From Streptomyces hygroscopicus (GTDB lineage: Bacteria > Actinomycetota > Actinomycetes > Streptomycetales > Streptomycetaceae), in NCBI RefSeq assembly GCF_026168105.1, contig NZ_LBMW01000023.1, positions 1 through 64,000 on the forward strand: a DNA stretch of 64,000 nucleotides. The letters are read 5' to 3'. A program made the position numbers and the translations under genes. The notes under the pieces are model-generated. The model did not search any database and was not told the origin of the DNA. It was given only the letters and a program-made list of their open reading frames with translations. Of the stretch, positions 44,590 through 53,457 are shown piece by piece (position 1 is the stretch's first letter; every line of letters starts with the position of its first letter).

Positions 44590-44948
44590 GTGAGAAACAT
44601 CGACCCGAATCCCGGATACCAGGCATACGGCGAGCCGCCGGGCCCGGACCGCTCCCTGCACCGTCAGGCCACCACACGGCGTACGGCCGGCACCACCTGC
44701 ACGATCGCCGGCATGCGGCGGGTCTGCTGGGCCTGTGGATCCTGTTGTTCCTGCTCGACGCGAACCGCTCGAATGTGTTCGTCGAATTCGTGCGGGGCAC
44801 AGCGGGCCGGCCGTCCTGGTGATCACAGGATATTTTCACGATGGACACCGAGGAGACACGCGTGGTCCTCAATTACGGTCTTCCGGCCGTCATCTATTTG
44901 TTGACCGGCCACGGGATCGCTGCCCGGCTCGACCGAGCCCGACAGTGG
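44590..44948 (+). pseudogene. Small membrane protein split over three frames
   Basis: Frame 1 gives MRNIDPNPGYQAYGEPPGPD, another frame GLLGLWILLFLLDANRSNVF then VEFVRGTAG, and a third DIFTMDTEETRVVLNYGLPA then VIYLLTGHGIAARL. Together they resemble a two-TM streptomycete membrane protein (FxLLDANxxNxxVxFV and LNYGLPAxxYLxxGxxIA). Two frameshifts break it. Its remains lie directly before the next small gene. Confidence 0.6.
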
Positions 44949-44987
44949 ACCGGCCTCTTTATCGATCGCCATGAAAGTGGGCCGACC

Positions 44988-45212
44988 ATGACACACAGCT
45001 CCGCTGGAAACGATCGCTTGCCGATCTATGAGGACCTGATACGCGAGCGGGGTGACGTCGTCGCGGAAGCTCAACGTGCCGCGGAACACACGCAGCACCA
45101 GGCAGCGGAATTGCTGACCGGACGGGATGCGGGTCAGCAAGCTCGTCGTTGGGACGGCAGCACCGGGGTCGCTGCGGCTGGTCAGCCACAGTGGCGCGGG
45201 TCGCCGCGCTAG
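44988..45212 (+). CDS. Small hypothetical protein (GNDRLPIYEDL type)
   Basis: This is a 74-aa hydrophilic, probably helical protein beginning MTHSSAGNDRLPIYEDLIRE, then RGDVVAEAQRAAEHTQHQAA. The opening is a pattern I remember from conserved small streptomycete proteins. The last 20 residues look unrelated, so the 3' end may be altered. The ATG at 44988 fits the conserved opening. Confidence 0.55.
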   Translation: MTHSSAGNDRLPIYEDLIRERGDVVAEAQRAAEHTQHQAAELLTGRDAGQQARRWDGSTGVAAAGQPQWRGSPR

Positions 45213-45322
45213 GGGTGGGCCTCGGCGCGGGTACGTCCGCGTGTCCCGTCCTCACCCAAGGACCAAGCCATGGCCCAGGCGGGCCGACGGCACGTCGAAC
45301 CAGGAAGACCGGAAAACCGCAG

Positions 45323-46177
45323 ATGGATTACTGCTCCTCATGCCGTCGGCACCTCAACGGCGCACTGGTGTGCCCCGGGTGCGGCGCCTACGCCCCGGAC
45401 ATCGCCCCGCACGCCGCCGACGGCCACAGCGGCTCGGCCCCGGCGATGACGAGCGCCGGACCAGCCACAACGGCCCATCGGGGCCCCGCGGCCTCCGTCA
45501 CATGGCACGACAGCCTCCCGGACGGCGAGGCGGAGTCCAACACTGCCATGGACGTGGCCCCGCACGTCGCCGCCGACGCCGAGGACCTGCCGCCCGCACG
45601 GCAGGGGCGTGCGGCACGCCGTCGCCGACTGGCCCGCTGGAGGAAGAACAAGCGCCGGGCAGCGGTCGCGGGCGCTGTCTCACTCGTCGGAGGCGGCCTG
45701 GGTATCGCCATGATGGACCGGCACTCCACCGACCGGGCGCAGGCAGCAGTGGCACCGGACGACCCGAGGACGAGCGCCATCCAGGAGCAGACGCCCCAGC
45801 AGAACCATCCGGCCGCCGCACCAGCGACCGCTCAACCCTCCCACCGGCCGTCACACGTCCCTTCCCAGCCGCAGCCGCCGACGACCAACGCACCGCGGCA
45901 GCAGTACCTCGCGGCACCGCCCCGCAGGACGTCATCGATCGCCCGGCCGGACACCGTAGCTCCTGTCCGCCCGGCCGCGACGGCGCCCCCGCAGCCGCAG
46001 ACCACCGCCCCGGCCGCCGGCGACACGACCTCCGACCGCTCCGGTACGACGGCGCAACAGCCGTCGGCGCCCGCGACGGGCGACGGCACGAAGCCGGGTA
46101 CGTCCCAGACCACCGGCCCCTCATGGGTCTCAACGTCGCCGACGGAGGTCTGCCTGCTCGGGTTGTGCCTCGGCTGA
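45323..46177 (+). CDS. SCO2400-type zinc-ribbon membrane protein
   Basis: The 284-aa protein has an N-terminal zinc ribbon (MDYCSSCRRHLNGALVCPGC, with GAYAPDIAP following; CxxC-x10-CxxC). An acidic linker, a basic stretch (RRRRLARWRKNKRRAAVAGA) and one TM segment (VAGAVSLVGGGLGIAMM) follow. The extracellular tail is Pro/Thr/Gln-rich and ends CLLGLCLG. This is the layout of the SCO2400 family as I recall it; function unknown. A cytoplasmic zinc ribbon with an outside tail suggests a membrane-linked sensor or anchor. Confidence 0.75.
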   Translation: MDYCSSCRRHLNGALVCPGCGAYAPDIAPHAADGHSGSAPAMTSAGPATTAHRGPAASVTWHDSLPDGEAESNTAMDVAPHVAADAEDLPPARQGRAARRRRLARWRKNKRRAAVAGAVSLVGGGLGIAMMDRHSTDRAQAAVAPDDPRTSAIQEQTPQQNHPAAAPATAQPSHRPSHVPSQPQPPTTNAPRQQYLAAPPRRTSSIARPDTVAPVRPAATAPPQPQTTAPAAGDTTSDRSGTTAQQPSAPATGDGTKPGTSQTTGPSWVSTSPTEVCLLGLCLG

Positions 46178-46301
46178 CCACGCCCGCACCCGGACGTTCC
46201 CGGCGGGACGAGGGGGCGGAGTTCGCGAGCCGTGTGTCAGCCCGTGAGCGTGCCCATGGCTTCACCCGTCCAGCGAGCGCACTGTTCTGCCTCCACTTAC
46301 T

Positions 46302-46450
46302 TCATGCTGGACTTTTCATCCACGCGATGAGTCGGGTCCACCAGCCAACCTTCGATCGGCTCGGTGGACCGTCCATGCGTCGAGGAACGTGTGTGCGTCG
46401 CACCGTCCCGTCCGGTCGGCCCGGCTCCGGGCCCGTTCGAGTCATCGGCT
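46302..46450 (-). pseudogene. Possible paralog fragment with GWW...PA tail
   Basis: A minus frame ends SKVGWWTRLIAWMKSPA, closely like QKRGWWARFTEWMGGPA, the C-terminus of the gene at 47007-47537. Upstream sequence in the frame is unlike that gene. It may be the 3' end of a lost paralog. 46178-47006 otherwise contains no supported gene. Confidence 0.35.
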
Positions 46451-47006
46451 CCCCTGTGCCTACAGGCTCGCGCTCCGCCGACTCACACATGCACCGCTGA
46501 GGTGTTGGCACGCCGGCGAGCACTTGCTCCACGTGTCTCCCGCAGCCCTCATAGGTCGCCTTCCGGCATGACTGGCAGACAGCACGTCGGCACATGATTC
46601 CCCTTCATTGGCGCCCTCATTAACGACCAGTAATATCAACAGTTTCGTCACAGTCGAATTCACATTTTCGCCACAAACAACCCCCATGCGTGCACCGTCT
46701 CCACGAACAACTGACTCCCGCCGAGCGGAGATACGGCCATGAGGGTGCATCACGCCCCCATATCGCGTGGCACACCTCACTCGGCGATGGCAAGCGGTCA
46801 CGGCCGAAATTCCCCTGGGGTTGCTCGGGACACCAAATCAATGGTTCCATCTCGCCCGGTCGAGAAAGGAAGGCACTGCTCCGCATCGTGACAGGCCATC
46901 ACCGCGCCTTTTCAGATCGTCGACCCGGGCGCGGCGAGGGCAAGAGACCGAGAACGGCAACCGCCCTGACGGAACGGGTGGTGTGCGCCGGTCAGAAGGG
47001 AGCAAC

Positions 47007-47537
47007 GTGAGTTGCTCGCACGCCGCAGGATGCCCCCTTTTCCCCTTGCTCAGGGCGAGCTTGCAAGGTTGGCGAGACTACTACTGCGACAGCGAGGATC
47101 AGTGGCTCGGCTGTGCGCGCTACCAGGTGTCACTCACCGGCGAGCGTGTGCCGATCAGCCTGCTGCCCAACGGAGCCCGCGCACGACACCTTGAAGACGC
47201 CGCCACCGGCCAGGACCGGTCCGGTGCCACCGGCCCGGAGCAGGGACCCCGGCAGGCCCCTCCACAACACAATCCCTGGCCTCCGGAGAACGCGTCCTGG
47301 CCGCAGCCGGCACCGGCGCGGCCACCGGAGCCGTCAGCACCTGTGACCGCGGCACCGGAGACCATGGCTCAGTTCGGCGCGGTATCTCCGACGATACCGG
47401 TCTCGCATTACCGACCGTCACCACCCCCACCGTTTCCCCAGCCTCCGGACCGCCCATCTCGACACGCGGAGCAGGGGCCCAGCCAGAAGCGCGGCTGGTG
47501 GGCTCGATTCACCGAATGGATGGGAGGCCCGGCATGA
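47007..47537 (+). CDS. Hypothetical protein, Cys-rich N-terminus, amphipathic C-terminus
   Basis: The 176-aa protein begins MSCSHAAGCPLFPLLRASLQ, then WRDYYCDSEDQWLGCARYQ; the CxHxxxC...C...C pattern could bind metal. Next is LTGERVPISLLPNG, a Pro-rich middle, and the tail KRGWWARFTEWMGGPA, which may lie on the membrane. The N-terminal pattern recurs in streptomycetes; function unknown. The GTG at 47007 has AAGGGAG upstream. Its stop overlaps the next start (ATGA), linking it to the YeeE/YedE pair. Confidence 0.65.
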   Translation: MSCSHAAGCPLFPLLRASLQGWRDYYCDSEDQWLGCARYQVSLTGERVPISLLPNGARARHLEDAATGQDRSGATGPEQGPRQAPPQHNPWPPENASWPQPAPARPPEPSAPVTAAPETMAQFGAVSPTIPVSHYRPSPPPPFPQPPDRPSRHAEQGPSQKRGWWARFTEWMGGPA

Positions 47538-48190
47538 GTGGCTACTGGCCCTGGTGGGCCGGCGCTGCCGGGCTCGCTCTGATCACCATCAACTACGCCC
47601 TCACCACAGACCGGTCTTTCGGGGTGTCGTCCGCATGGGATCGCGTGTTGCACTGGCGCAGGGAGCGCCGCCTGGAGCGGATGGACGAGGAGTTCACCGA
47701 CGAGCGTGCTCTCGCTGAAGCTCTCGCCGCAGCTACGGCGGAGCACTTCGGCACCGGCCCCGCCGCGCCCACCGTGCCGCCGGTTGGGTACGGGACGTCA
47801 CAACTGCTCGAAACGGACGCCGAACCGTCGGCGAGTGAGGACACCTCGGTCACGAGCCCGGGCCCCGCCCCGCTGGTCACCCAGGCTGCCCTGTTGGTCT
47901 CAATTTTCTTCGGGGGATTGATCGCCGCGGTCACCTCCGGGCGGTTCCACCTCCGCTTCGACATGGGCCCGGGATTCCGGAACGTGGTCACCGCAAATCC
48001 GACCACCATGACCGTTCTGCTGTTCGTCGGAGGCGTGTTGGTGGGCTTCGGCACTCGGCTGGCCGGTGGGTGCAGCTCCGGCCACGGACTCAACGGCTGC
48101 GGCCGTCTCCGCCTGGTCAGCCTCGTCGCGACCGCCGTGTTCTTCGGCACCGCCGTCGCGGTGTCGTTCCTGCTGTGGAAGGTGATCTGA
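47534..48190 (+). CDS. YeeE/YedE family sulfur-compound transporter, first half
   Basis: The 218-aa membrane protein has one N-terminal TM, a hydrophilic stretch (about 35-120), then three TMs with GFGTRLAGGCSSGHGLNGCG (about 178-197). This is the Cys-containing translocation motif of YeeE/TsuA-type thiosulfate channels. It is coupled to the following gene by TGATG, so the two halves probably form one pore. The long hydrophilic insertion is unusual. Confidence 0.82.
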   Translation: MSGYWPWWAGAAGLALITINYALTTDRSFGVSSAWDRVLHWRRERRLERMDEEFTDERALAEALAAATAEHFGTGPAAPTVPPVGYGTSQLLETDAEPSASEDTSVTSPGPAPLVTQAALLVSIFFGGLIAAVTSGRFHLRFDMGPGFRNVVTANPTTMTVLLFVGGVLVGFGTRLAGGCSSGHGLNGCGRLRLVSLVATAVFFGTAVAVSFLLWKVI

Positions 48191-48606
48191 TGCGAACTCG
48201 GGGCGCGATTCTGCTGGCAAACATCATCACCGGCCTCACTCTCGGCTATACCGTCTCCAACATCGGCTTCGGCGACTACACCGAGCTGAACCGCATGTTC
48301 ACCTTCCAGGACCTGCGCATGCTCCTCTCCTTTGCCGGTGCCGTCGTGATCATCATCTGCGCGTTCGCTCTGCTGCGGGTCCGCCGCACCCCGGGACGCA
48401 TCCACGCCGGCGTGATCCCCGGCGCAGTGCTGTTCGGTACGGGCTGGGCGATCTCCGGAGGGTGCCCGGCAATCCCGATTGTCCAGGTCGCCAGCGGATA
48501 CCTGCCCGCCTTGATCACCATCGTCGGCGTCACCGTCGGTATCCGGCTGTGTCGCTGGGCCAACGCCCGCTACTTCCACCTCGACCGCGGCTCCTGCGGG
48601 CTGTGA
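48190..48606 (+). CDS. YeeE/YedE (DUF6691-like) transporter, second half
   Basis: The 138-aa protein with 4 TMs begins with LLANIITGLTLGYTVSNIGF. It has GTGWAISGGCPAIPIVQVAS (about 80-99), the second Cys motif (GxCPG-like) of the YedE fold. It is probably a partner of the preceding protein for uptake of thiosulfate or another reduced sulfur compound. Its ATG overlaps the preceding TGA. Confidence 0.82.
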   Translation: MRTRGAILLANIITGLTLGYTVSNIGFGDYTELNRMFTFQDLRMLLSFAGAVVIIICAFALLRVRRTPGRIHAGVIPGAVLFGTGWAISGGCPAIPIVQVASGYLPALITIVGVTVGIRLCRWANARYFHLDRGSCGL

Positions 48607-48685
48607 CACCAGAGGGTCCGGCAGCAAAGGCCGGCCGCCCTGTCATGCGTGCGCGATGCGTGAGCGGATGTTCCGGCACGAGATG

Positions 48686-48861
48686 TCATGAAACGAGGTG
48701 GTGGAGGACGCGGCCGATCTCGCCGGTCGCGGCGTCGAGGTCGTATTCGGTGCGGTGGCCGTCGAGGCGGATGGGGTGGGTGCAGCCGCCGGGGCCGGAG
48801 AGCTGACGGAGGCTACCGGGCAGGGTGCCGCCCATGGCCAGGTTCGCGAGTTCCGGCAGGG
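48686..48861 (-). pseudogene. RepSA-like replication initiator, N-terminal fragment
   Basis: The minus strand encodes GSLRQLSGPGGCTHPIRLDG, then HRTEYDLDAATGEIGRVLHH. This recalls the N-terminus of RepSA initiators of pSAM2-type integrative elements (GGCxxPIxLxG, TGE-hhHH). Translation stops at once and no CGNRRASxC zinc motif follows. If right, it is a piece of the replication module of the tRNA-Arg element. Confidence 0.45.
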
Positions 48862-49215
48862 GCGGCGGCGGTGGTCCATTGGCTGGCGGCAGAGAGAAAC
48901 CCCAGGTCGTTGGCCTGGGGTTTGTTTGTTGTCCAGGTCAGTTTGGGGGGTGACGTGCCCTCTGTGTGCCGCAAGTCGAGTTCGAGCGGCCACCCCGGGC
49001 GCCTGGGGCCTTTGGCGCCAAATCAGGCATGACCACGCCGGGGCCACCAAGCCTTGTCGGGCGGCCCCGCTGATGCCCCAGGCGGTGCCGGATCTCGGAA
49101 TCGGCCGGGAGGGCATCGGCCAGTCGTCCGGCGCCGTCCAGCGCGAGCATGAGCTGAGCCCGGATCGACTCGCGCAGCGCCTCCTCGGCGATCAGCGCAG
49201 GCCACTCGGCGCAAC
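48862..49215. other. Gap with an unassigned minus frame
   Basis: The minus frame across 49030-49215 reads AEWPALIAEEALRESIRAQL and is continuous with the downstream side of the next gene in another frame, but I cannot assign it. Confidence 0.3.
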
Positions 49216-49626
49216 TTAGGTTCTGCGGCGCGAACTCCGTACGAAGAGCGGCACCGACAACAGGAACAGGGCTCCTTCGACGGCCAGGCTGACCAGTCCG
49301 AGCGGCTCCGTCCAATTGCCGACGTCGTCGCTGGCGTCGGGCAGCCCAGGACCCCTGGAGAGGATGTAGCCCAGCAGGGGGCCGAGGGCAACCCCGGCTG
49401 CCAGCAGCCATCCCGGTCGGACGAAGCCGAGGAGGAGCAGTACGGCGGCGATCACGGCCGCGATCTCCAGGACGTGGTAGGCGACGCCGATGTAAAAGGG
49501 GTCCCTCGTTGCCGTGATGCCGCCTTGGTCCACGACATGGATGGCAGCCACCGCGAGGCACAGCAGAGCTCCCGCCCACCTGGCCACCCACGTGGCCTCC
49601 GGCGCAATCGCGACGCGGTGTGACAT
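49216..49626 (-). CDS. Small four-TM membrane protein
   Basis: The 136-aa protein has four hydrophobic segments: ARWAGALLCLAVAAIHVVDQ, YHVLEIAAVIAAVLLLLGFV, WLLAAGVALGPLLGYILSRG, LGLVSLAVEGALFLLSVPLF. The first has His and Asp near the membrane edge (AAIHVVDQGG). It resembles uncharacterised actinobacterial DoxX-size membrane proteins. The ATG at 49626 has AGGGAGAAGG 9 bases upstream. No partner genes lie close. Confidence 0.75.
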   Translation of the reverse strand: MSHRVAIAPEATWVARWAGALLCLAVAAIHVVDQGGITATRDPFYIGVAYHVLEIAAVIAAVLLLLGFVRPGWLLAAGVALGPLLGYILSRGPGLPDASDDVGNWTEPLGLVSLAVEGALFLLSVPLFVRSSRRRT

Positions 49627-49946
49627 GCGGAGGTACCTTCTCCCTCTCTTCAGCAGCGCGTGCCTGCCGCGCCGCGAACCCATGCACCTGGTTGGCTCCT
49701 GAACGGGCAGCGCGCCGCACCTGTGTCAGGTACCAGCCTCAGCGGACAACTGCTCGCCGTCGCCCCCGACGGTGCAGACGAGTGATGTGAAAGGGTGCCG
49801 GACGGCGCTCCTCCACATTCGGGACGAAGAAGTTGTGCCGGACGCGTGCCAGGTTGGGTGGGGAAGAAGACACGAGCTTACTCCCGCGCAGGTCAAGAGG
49901 GGTGCGAGGCTCGATCGGCGCAATCACTCCGGAGCCATGTGCCTGT

Positions 49947-49967
49947 GTTCGAATCCTGCCCGGGCAC
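49947..49967 (+). other. tRNA T-arm remnant (possible distal att copy)
   Basis: GTTCGAATCCTGCC (49947-49960) is identical to positions 27758-27771 of tRNA-Arg, and the following CGGGCAC nearly matches the acceptor strand. The upstream tRNA parts are missing. It may mark the far end of the island that starts at 27.78 kb. Confidence 0.4.
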
Positions 49968-50163
49968 GGCGTGGCGCGGGGCCCCGTTCGCTCGGGCTGG
50001 CCACCCGCCGGCCTTCGGCGCCGGGCCGGCCTGGCGGCGGGCCACGCCATCAGCAGGGCAGACCAGCCGTGGCTGGGGCGGTCGCCCGTCGGCGGTGGGC
50101 CGTACCGGTTGATCGGTCCCTTCCATTCGGGGGAGCATCGCTGCCGCTGCCCACGGCGACACA

Positions 50164-50270
50164 GGCCCTGACGGCAATGGTGGCGGCATTGGTGGCGGCA
50201 TACTCAACGACGGCACGTTGACGCTGGACCATTGCACAGTGAAGGACAACGCCTCGGGCGGCGGCGGTAT
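50164..50270 (+). pseudogene. Right-handed beta-helix repeat fragment
   Basis: GPDGNGGGIGGGILNDGTLT, then LDHCTVKDNASGGGGI, is one and a half coils of a Pmp/pectate-lyase-like beta-helix (GGGIxNxGTLTLxxCTVxxN). It has no start and runs directly into unrelated sequence. 49968-50163 holds nothing else I can support. Confidence 0.6.
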
Positions 50271-50311
50271 CGCGTGGTGGCGGCGATGCCTCCCGACGGA
50301 GGGCGCCGCAA

Positions 50312-50731
50312 CTATCCCGCGGCCAGGGGAGCGGTGTGGAGCTCGCGTACCAGCTGCGGGGTCAGCAGCTCTCCGGCGCGGTCGGCGAGGATGGCCATTT
50401 CATAGCCGACCAGGCCGACGTCGCAGCCCTCGGCGGCGAGGACGCCGAGGCAGCTGCCGTCACGGATGCGACCCACCATGAGGAAGCCCCCGAACATTTC
50501 GATCATGACCAACTTCATGCCGCGGAAGCCGTGTGCCGTGGCGGCATTCTGGGCGAGGCTGGTGATGCCGGAGACGACGGCGGCGAGGTGGTCGGCGCGA
50601 TCTCGGCCGAGGCTGTCCGAGGCGGCCATGAGCAGACCGTCGGAGGAGACGGCGACGGCATCGGTGACGCCGTCGGCGGTGCGTACGAACTCCGAGATGA
50701 GCCAGCCGAAATTCTGGATGGCGGTGGTCAC
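50312..50731 (-). CDS. Roadblock/LC7 domain protein (CvnB-like)
   Basis: The 139-aa single-domain roadblock/LC7 protein begins FGWLISEFVRTADGVTDAVA, then VSSDGLLMAASDSL, and ends with GYEMAILADRAGELLTPQL. In conservons this protein binds a small Ras-like GTPase and works with the sensor kinase. The GTG overlaps the kinase stop (TGA/GTG share bases). The expected third and fourth genes (DUF742 and GTPase) are missing downstream. Confidence 0.93.
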   Translation of the reverse strand: MTTAIQNFGWLISEFVRTADGVTDAVAVSSDGLLMAASDSLGRDRADHLAAVVSGITSLAQNAATAHGFRGMKLVMIEMFGGFLMVGRIRDGSCLGVLAAEGCDVGLVGYEMAILADRAGELLTPQLVRELHTAPLAAG

Positions 50732-52854
50732 GATGACGCTCCTTGTGTGCTTCGGGCTTCGCCACGGGCGACACCTGCTCGGAAGCCGTTGAGCAGGGAG
50801 GACACCGCGGGCCCGGCGGGCGGGGGTGAGGAGGAGGGGCTCTCCACGGGGGCGAGCAGGCGCCCGGGGAGGGCAAGGAGTGCGGACAGGCCGCCGCCGG
50901 TGGTGTCGAAGAGGTGGACCTGGGCACCTTCGCCGAGGCGGTGGGCGAGTCGGCCGACGACGAGGTGGCCGAGGAACCGAGTGGGCGCGGCGAGGAAAGC
51001 CTCCTCGCCGGCGTCGGAGAGGTGGGCGTTGGCACGTTCCCTGTCGGCTTCGGACATGCCGACGCCGTGGTCGACGACAGCGAAGCAGTAGGTGTCGTCC
51101 TCGGTGTCGTACCAGCCGTGTACCTCGACCGGTTCGGTCGGTGGCGAGAAAGTGAGCCCGTTCTCGATGAGTTCGGCGAGGAGGTGGGCGACATCGGCGA
51201 CGGCGTGCCCGCGCACCCGTACCGGCTCCACGGTGGCGATCAGGACCCGCCGGTACTGCTCCACCTCGGCGATGGCGGACTGGACGACTTCCAGGCCGTC
51301 GGCGGGTGCTGCCGTGGGCCGCGGCGGATTCTGCCCGGCCAGGACCAGAAGGCTTTCGGCGTTGCGCCGCATACGGGTGGCGAGGTGATCGAGCTCGAAG
51401 AGCTCGGCGAGGGCGTCGGGGTCAAGTTCCTGCCGTTCCAGGCGGGTGATGAGACCGAGCTGACGACGCACGAGGTTCTGGTTGCGGCGGCCCAGATTGG
51501 CGAGCGATTCGGTGGTGTTACGGCGCAGGCGGGCCTGCTGGGCGGCCAGGTGGAGGGCGGTGTGTTCCACCTGGTTCAGGGACGCTGCCACTTCGGCGAT
51601 CTCCGCCGCGCCGCCCAGCAGCCGTGAGTCGGGCTTGTCCGGCGCATCCGTCGGCGGGAGAAGCTCACCATGGTGCTGCGGTGACTGCTGGATACGGGTG
51701 ACAGCTGCGGGCAGCCGGTGCCGCGCCACGTCGTGGGCGGCCTCGGCGAGCGCGCCGAGCGGACGTGTGAGGGACCGGGAGGCAAAGGCGGCGAGGCCCG
51801 CGACGAGGGCTGCCATGACCGCTCCAGCGACGAGTTGGACGGCGAGGCCGATCTCGGCGTCGTGGCTGAGCCGGTCGGCCCGTTCCCTTGCGTAGTCACC
51901 GACCGACTGCTGGACGGCGTACAGATCGTCGACGAGTACGGTCATCGCGTCCCACCAGCCGCCGGCGTCGGCGTGCAGCGCGGAGCCGTCGGCGGCGCCT
52001 TCCGCCCGGTTCTCGTAGACGGTGACGCGTTCGGCGTCCTCGGTGCCGAAGGCGTGCTTCAGGGCCGCGCGCTGGGGTGCGGTGGCGATCTGCCGGAAAC
52101 GGGCGAGGGCGGCGACGCGCGTGGCACGTACCTCGGTGAACGTGAGGTACTCACGGCCGTGAAAGCCGCCTTCCGCGAACACGCCGTTGAGGAAGCCGCG
52201 TTCGAGAGCGACAGACTCCTTGGCCGCGGCCAGTTCCCGCAACGCCGCCAGCCCGTCGCGAAGTTGAGGGTCGGCACCAGTCGCGGTCTCGGCTACCGGG
52301 TCGACGGCGTTGAGGGCTTCGACGGCGGTGGTGTAGAAGGTCAGGGTCGCGGCCCGGTCTGCGGTGTCCCTGTCGGTAGCGGCCCGGATGTCGGCGAGGC
52401 GCTGCAAGTGCCTCCGGACGACATCCTCGACGGCGTTTTCGCCGCGCATTCCGCGCAGCGCCGTGTCAACGCTCTTACGAGTGGCGGCGAGCGGTGGACG
52501 GAACTGCTCTTCACCTCCCAACAGGCCGTTGGTCAGCCCGCGTTCGCGTTGCAGCTGGTGTACCAGGGCCTGGATTCGCAGGCTGAGGCCAACCTCGGAG
52601 CGGGTCGTCCGGGCGTCGTCGAGGGCCAGGGCGCGGCCGTGCACGGCGAGACCCGCCATCGCCAGCAGCAGGCAGATCGGGACCGCGATGACCACCGCCA
52701 CACGGCCCCTGATGCTGCGCCAGCCGGGGATCGGCCGACGGCCGGGAGAACTTCGGCCACTACGGTTGCGCCCCGAACTGCCCTTGCCTAAGCCGTTCTT
52801 GCCCAATGCGCCGAGCCTGTCGAGCGCCGGCCGTACTGGCGTCCACACCCTCAT
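50728..52854 (-). CDS. Nitrate/nitrite-sensing-domain sensor kinase (CvnA-like)
   Basis: The 708-aa membrane histidine-kinase-like protein has TM1 (VAVVIAVPICLLLAMAGLAV, about 50), an extracellular NIT domain (about 80-320; VHQLQRERGLTNGLLGGEEQ), TM2 (LVAGAVMAALVAGLAAFA) with a HAMP-like linker, a coiled helix (NQNLVRRQLGLITRLERQE) and a HATPase domain with ELIENGLTFSPP (N box) and VVDHGVGM (G1). This is the CvnA layout. The ATG at 52854 has no clear ribosome site and an upstream GTG is in frame. Confidence 0.92.
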   Translation of the reverse strand: MRVWTPVRPALDRLGALGKNGLGKGSSGRNRSGRSSPGRRPIPGWRSIRGRVAVVIAVPICLLLAMAGLAVHGRALALDDARTTRSEVGLSLRIQALVHQLQRERGLTNGLLGGEEQFRPPLAATRKSVDTALRGMRGENAVEDVVRRHLQRLADIRAATDRDTADRAATLTFYTTAVEALNAVDPVAETATGADPQLRDGLAALRELAAAKESVALERGFLNGVFAEGGFHGREYLTFTEVRATRVAALARFRQIATAPQRAALKHAFGTEDAERVTVYENRAEGAADGSALHADAGGWWDAMTVLVDDLYAVQQSVGDYARERADRLSHDAEIGLAVQLVAGAVMAALVAGLAAFASRSLTRPLGALAEAAHDVARHRLPAAVTRIQQSPQHHGELLPPTDAPDKPDSRLLGGAAEIAEVAASLNQVEHTALHLAAQQARLRRNTTESLANLGRRNQNLVRRQLGLITRLERQELDPDALAELFELDHLATRMRRNAESLLVLAGQNPPRPTAAPADGLEVVQSAIAEVEQYRRVLIATVEPVRVRGHAVADVAHLLAELIENGLTFSPPTEPVEVHGWYDTEDDTYCFAVVDHGVGMSEADRERANAHLSDAGEEAFLAAPTRFLGHLVVGRLAHRLGEGAQVHLFDTTGGGLSALLALPGRLLAPVESPSSSPPPAGPAVSSLLNGFRAGVARGEARSTQGASS

Positions 52855-53457
52855 AGTCACGAAGCTAGTCCGACCGCCGTAGCCGCCGGTTTCCGACCTG
52901 TTAGGCCGCGTGGGACATTCGGTTGCGCCGCCCTCACACCGCGGGCCAAGAGCCTGTGACCGCGGATGACAAGACATGTGGTGTCCGGCACCGGCCGCCG
53001 CCCAGTGCATCAGGGGCGAGCCACCCGGGCGATGCAGCTCAAGTCCGACCGCTTCCGCCCGGTGGTGTCCTGGTCGGTCATTCCCTTGTACTGGACCGCG
53101 GCCTGGTGTCCAACACGCGGCCGGGCCCATCTCTGAGCTGAGTAACTGCTCGTCTGCACCATCGTGTCCTCAGGTCACGCCGCACCGCGTGAACACGGCG
53201 CGCCCGGCCGCCGTAAGTCGTAGAACCGGAAGCCATCCGGTGCGCCGACGGCTCCTTGGTCCTCCGCCACTTCCTTGTGCGGGCGTTCGAGCCGGAGCGG
53301 CGGCTGCCGCTGTGCGAGGTGCAGACGATGCGAAGACTCACAACGAGAGAACTGCGGGCGCGGTACGGAAAGACCCCTGACACGCACGCTCAGGGTGCGT
53401 TGACCTTGCCAGGGTCCAACGGAGATCGAATCCCCCACACACCACAGGAGCACCCTT
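52855..53457. other. 600-bp intergenic region
   Basis: No gene is supported. Short frames on both strands lack family patterns. The strong AGGAG at about 53446-53450 belongs to the next gene. Confidence 0.4.

Noticed and set aside
48938..49720. 260-aa minus frame overlapping the four-TM gene
   Set aside because: The hydrophobic frame in the same DNA is far more protein-like and has a ribosome site; the remainder has no recognisable family.
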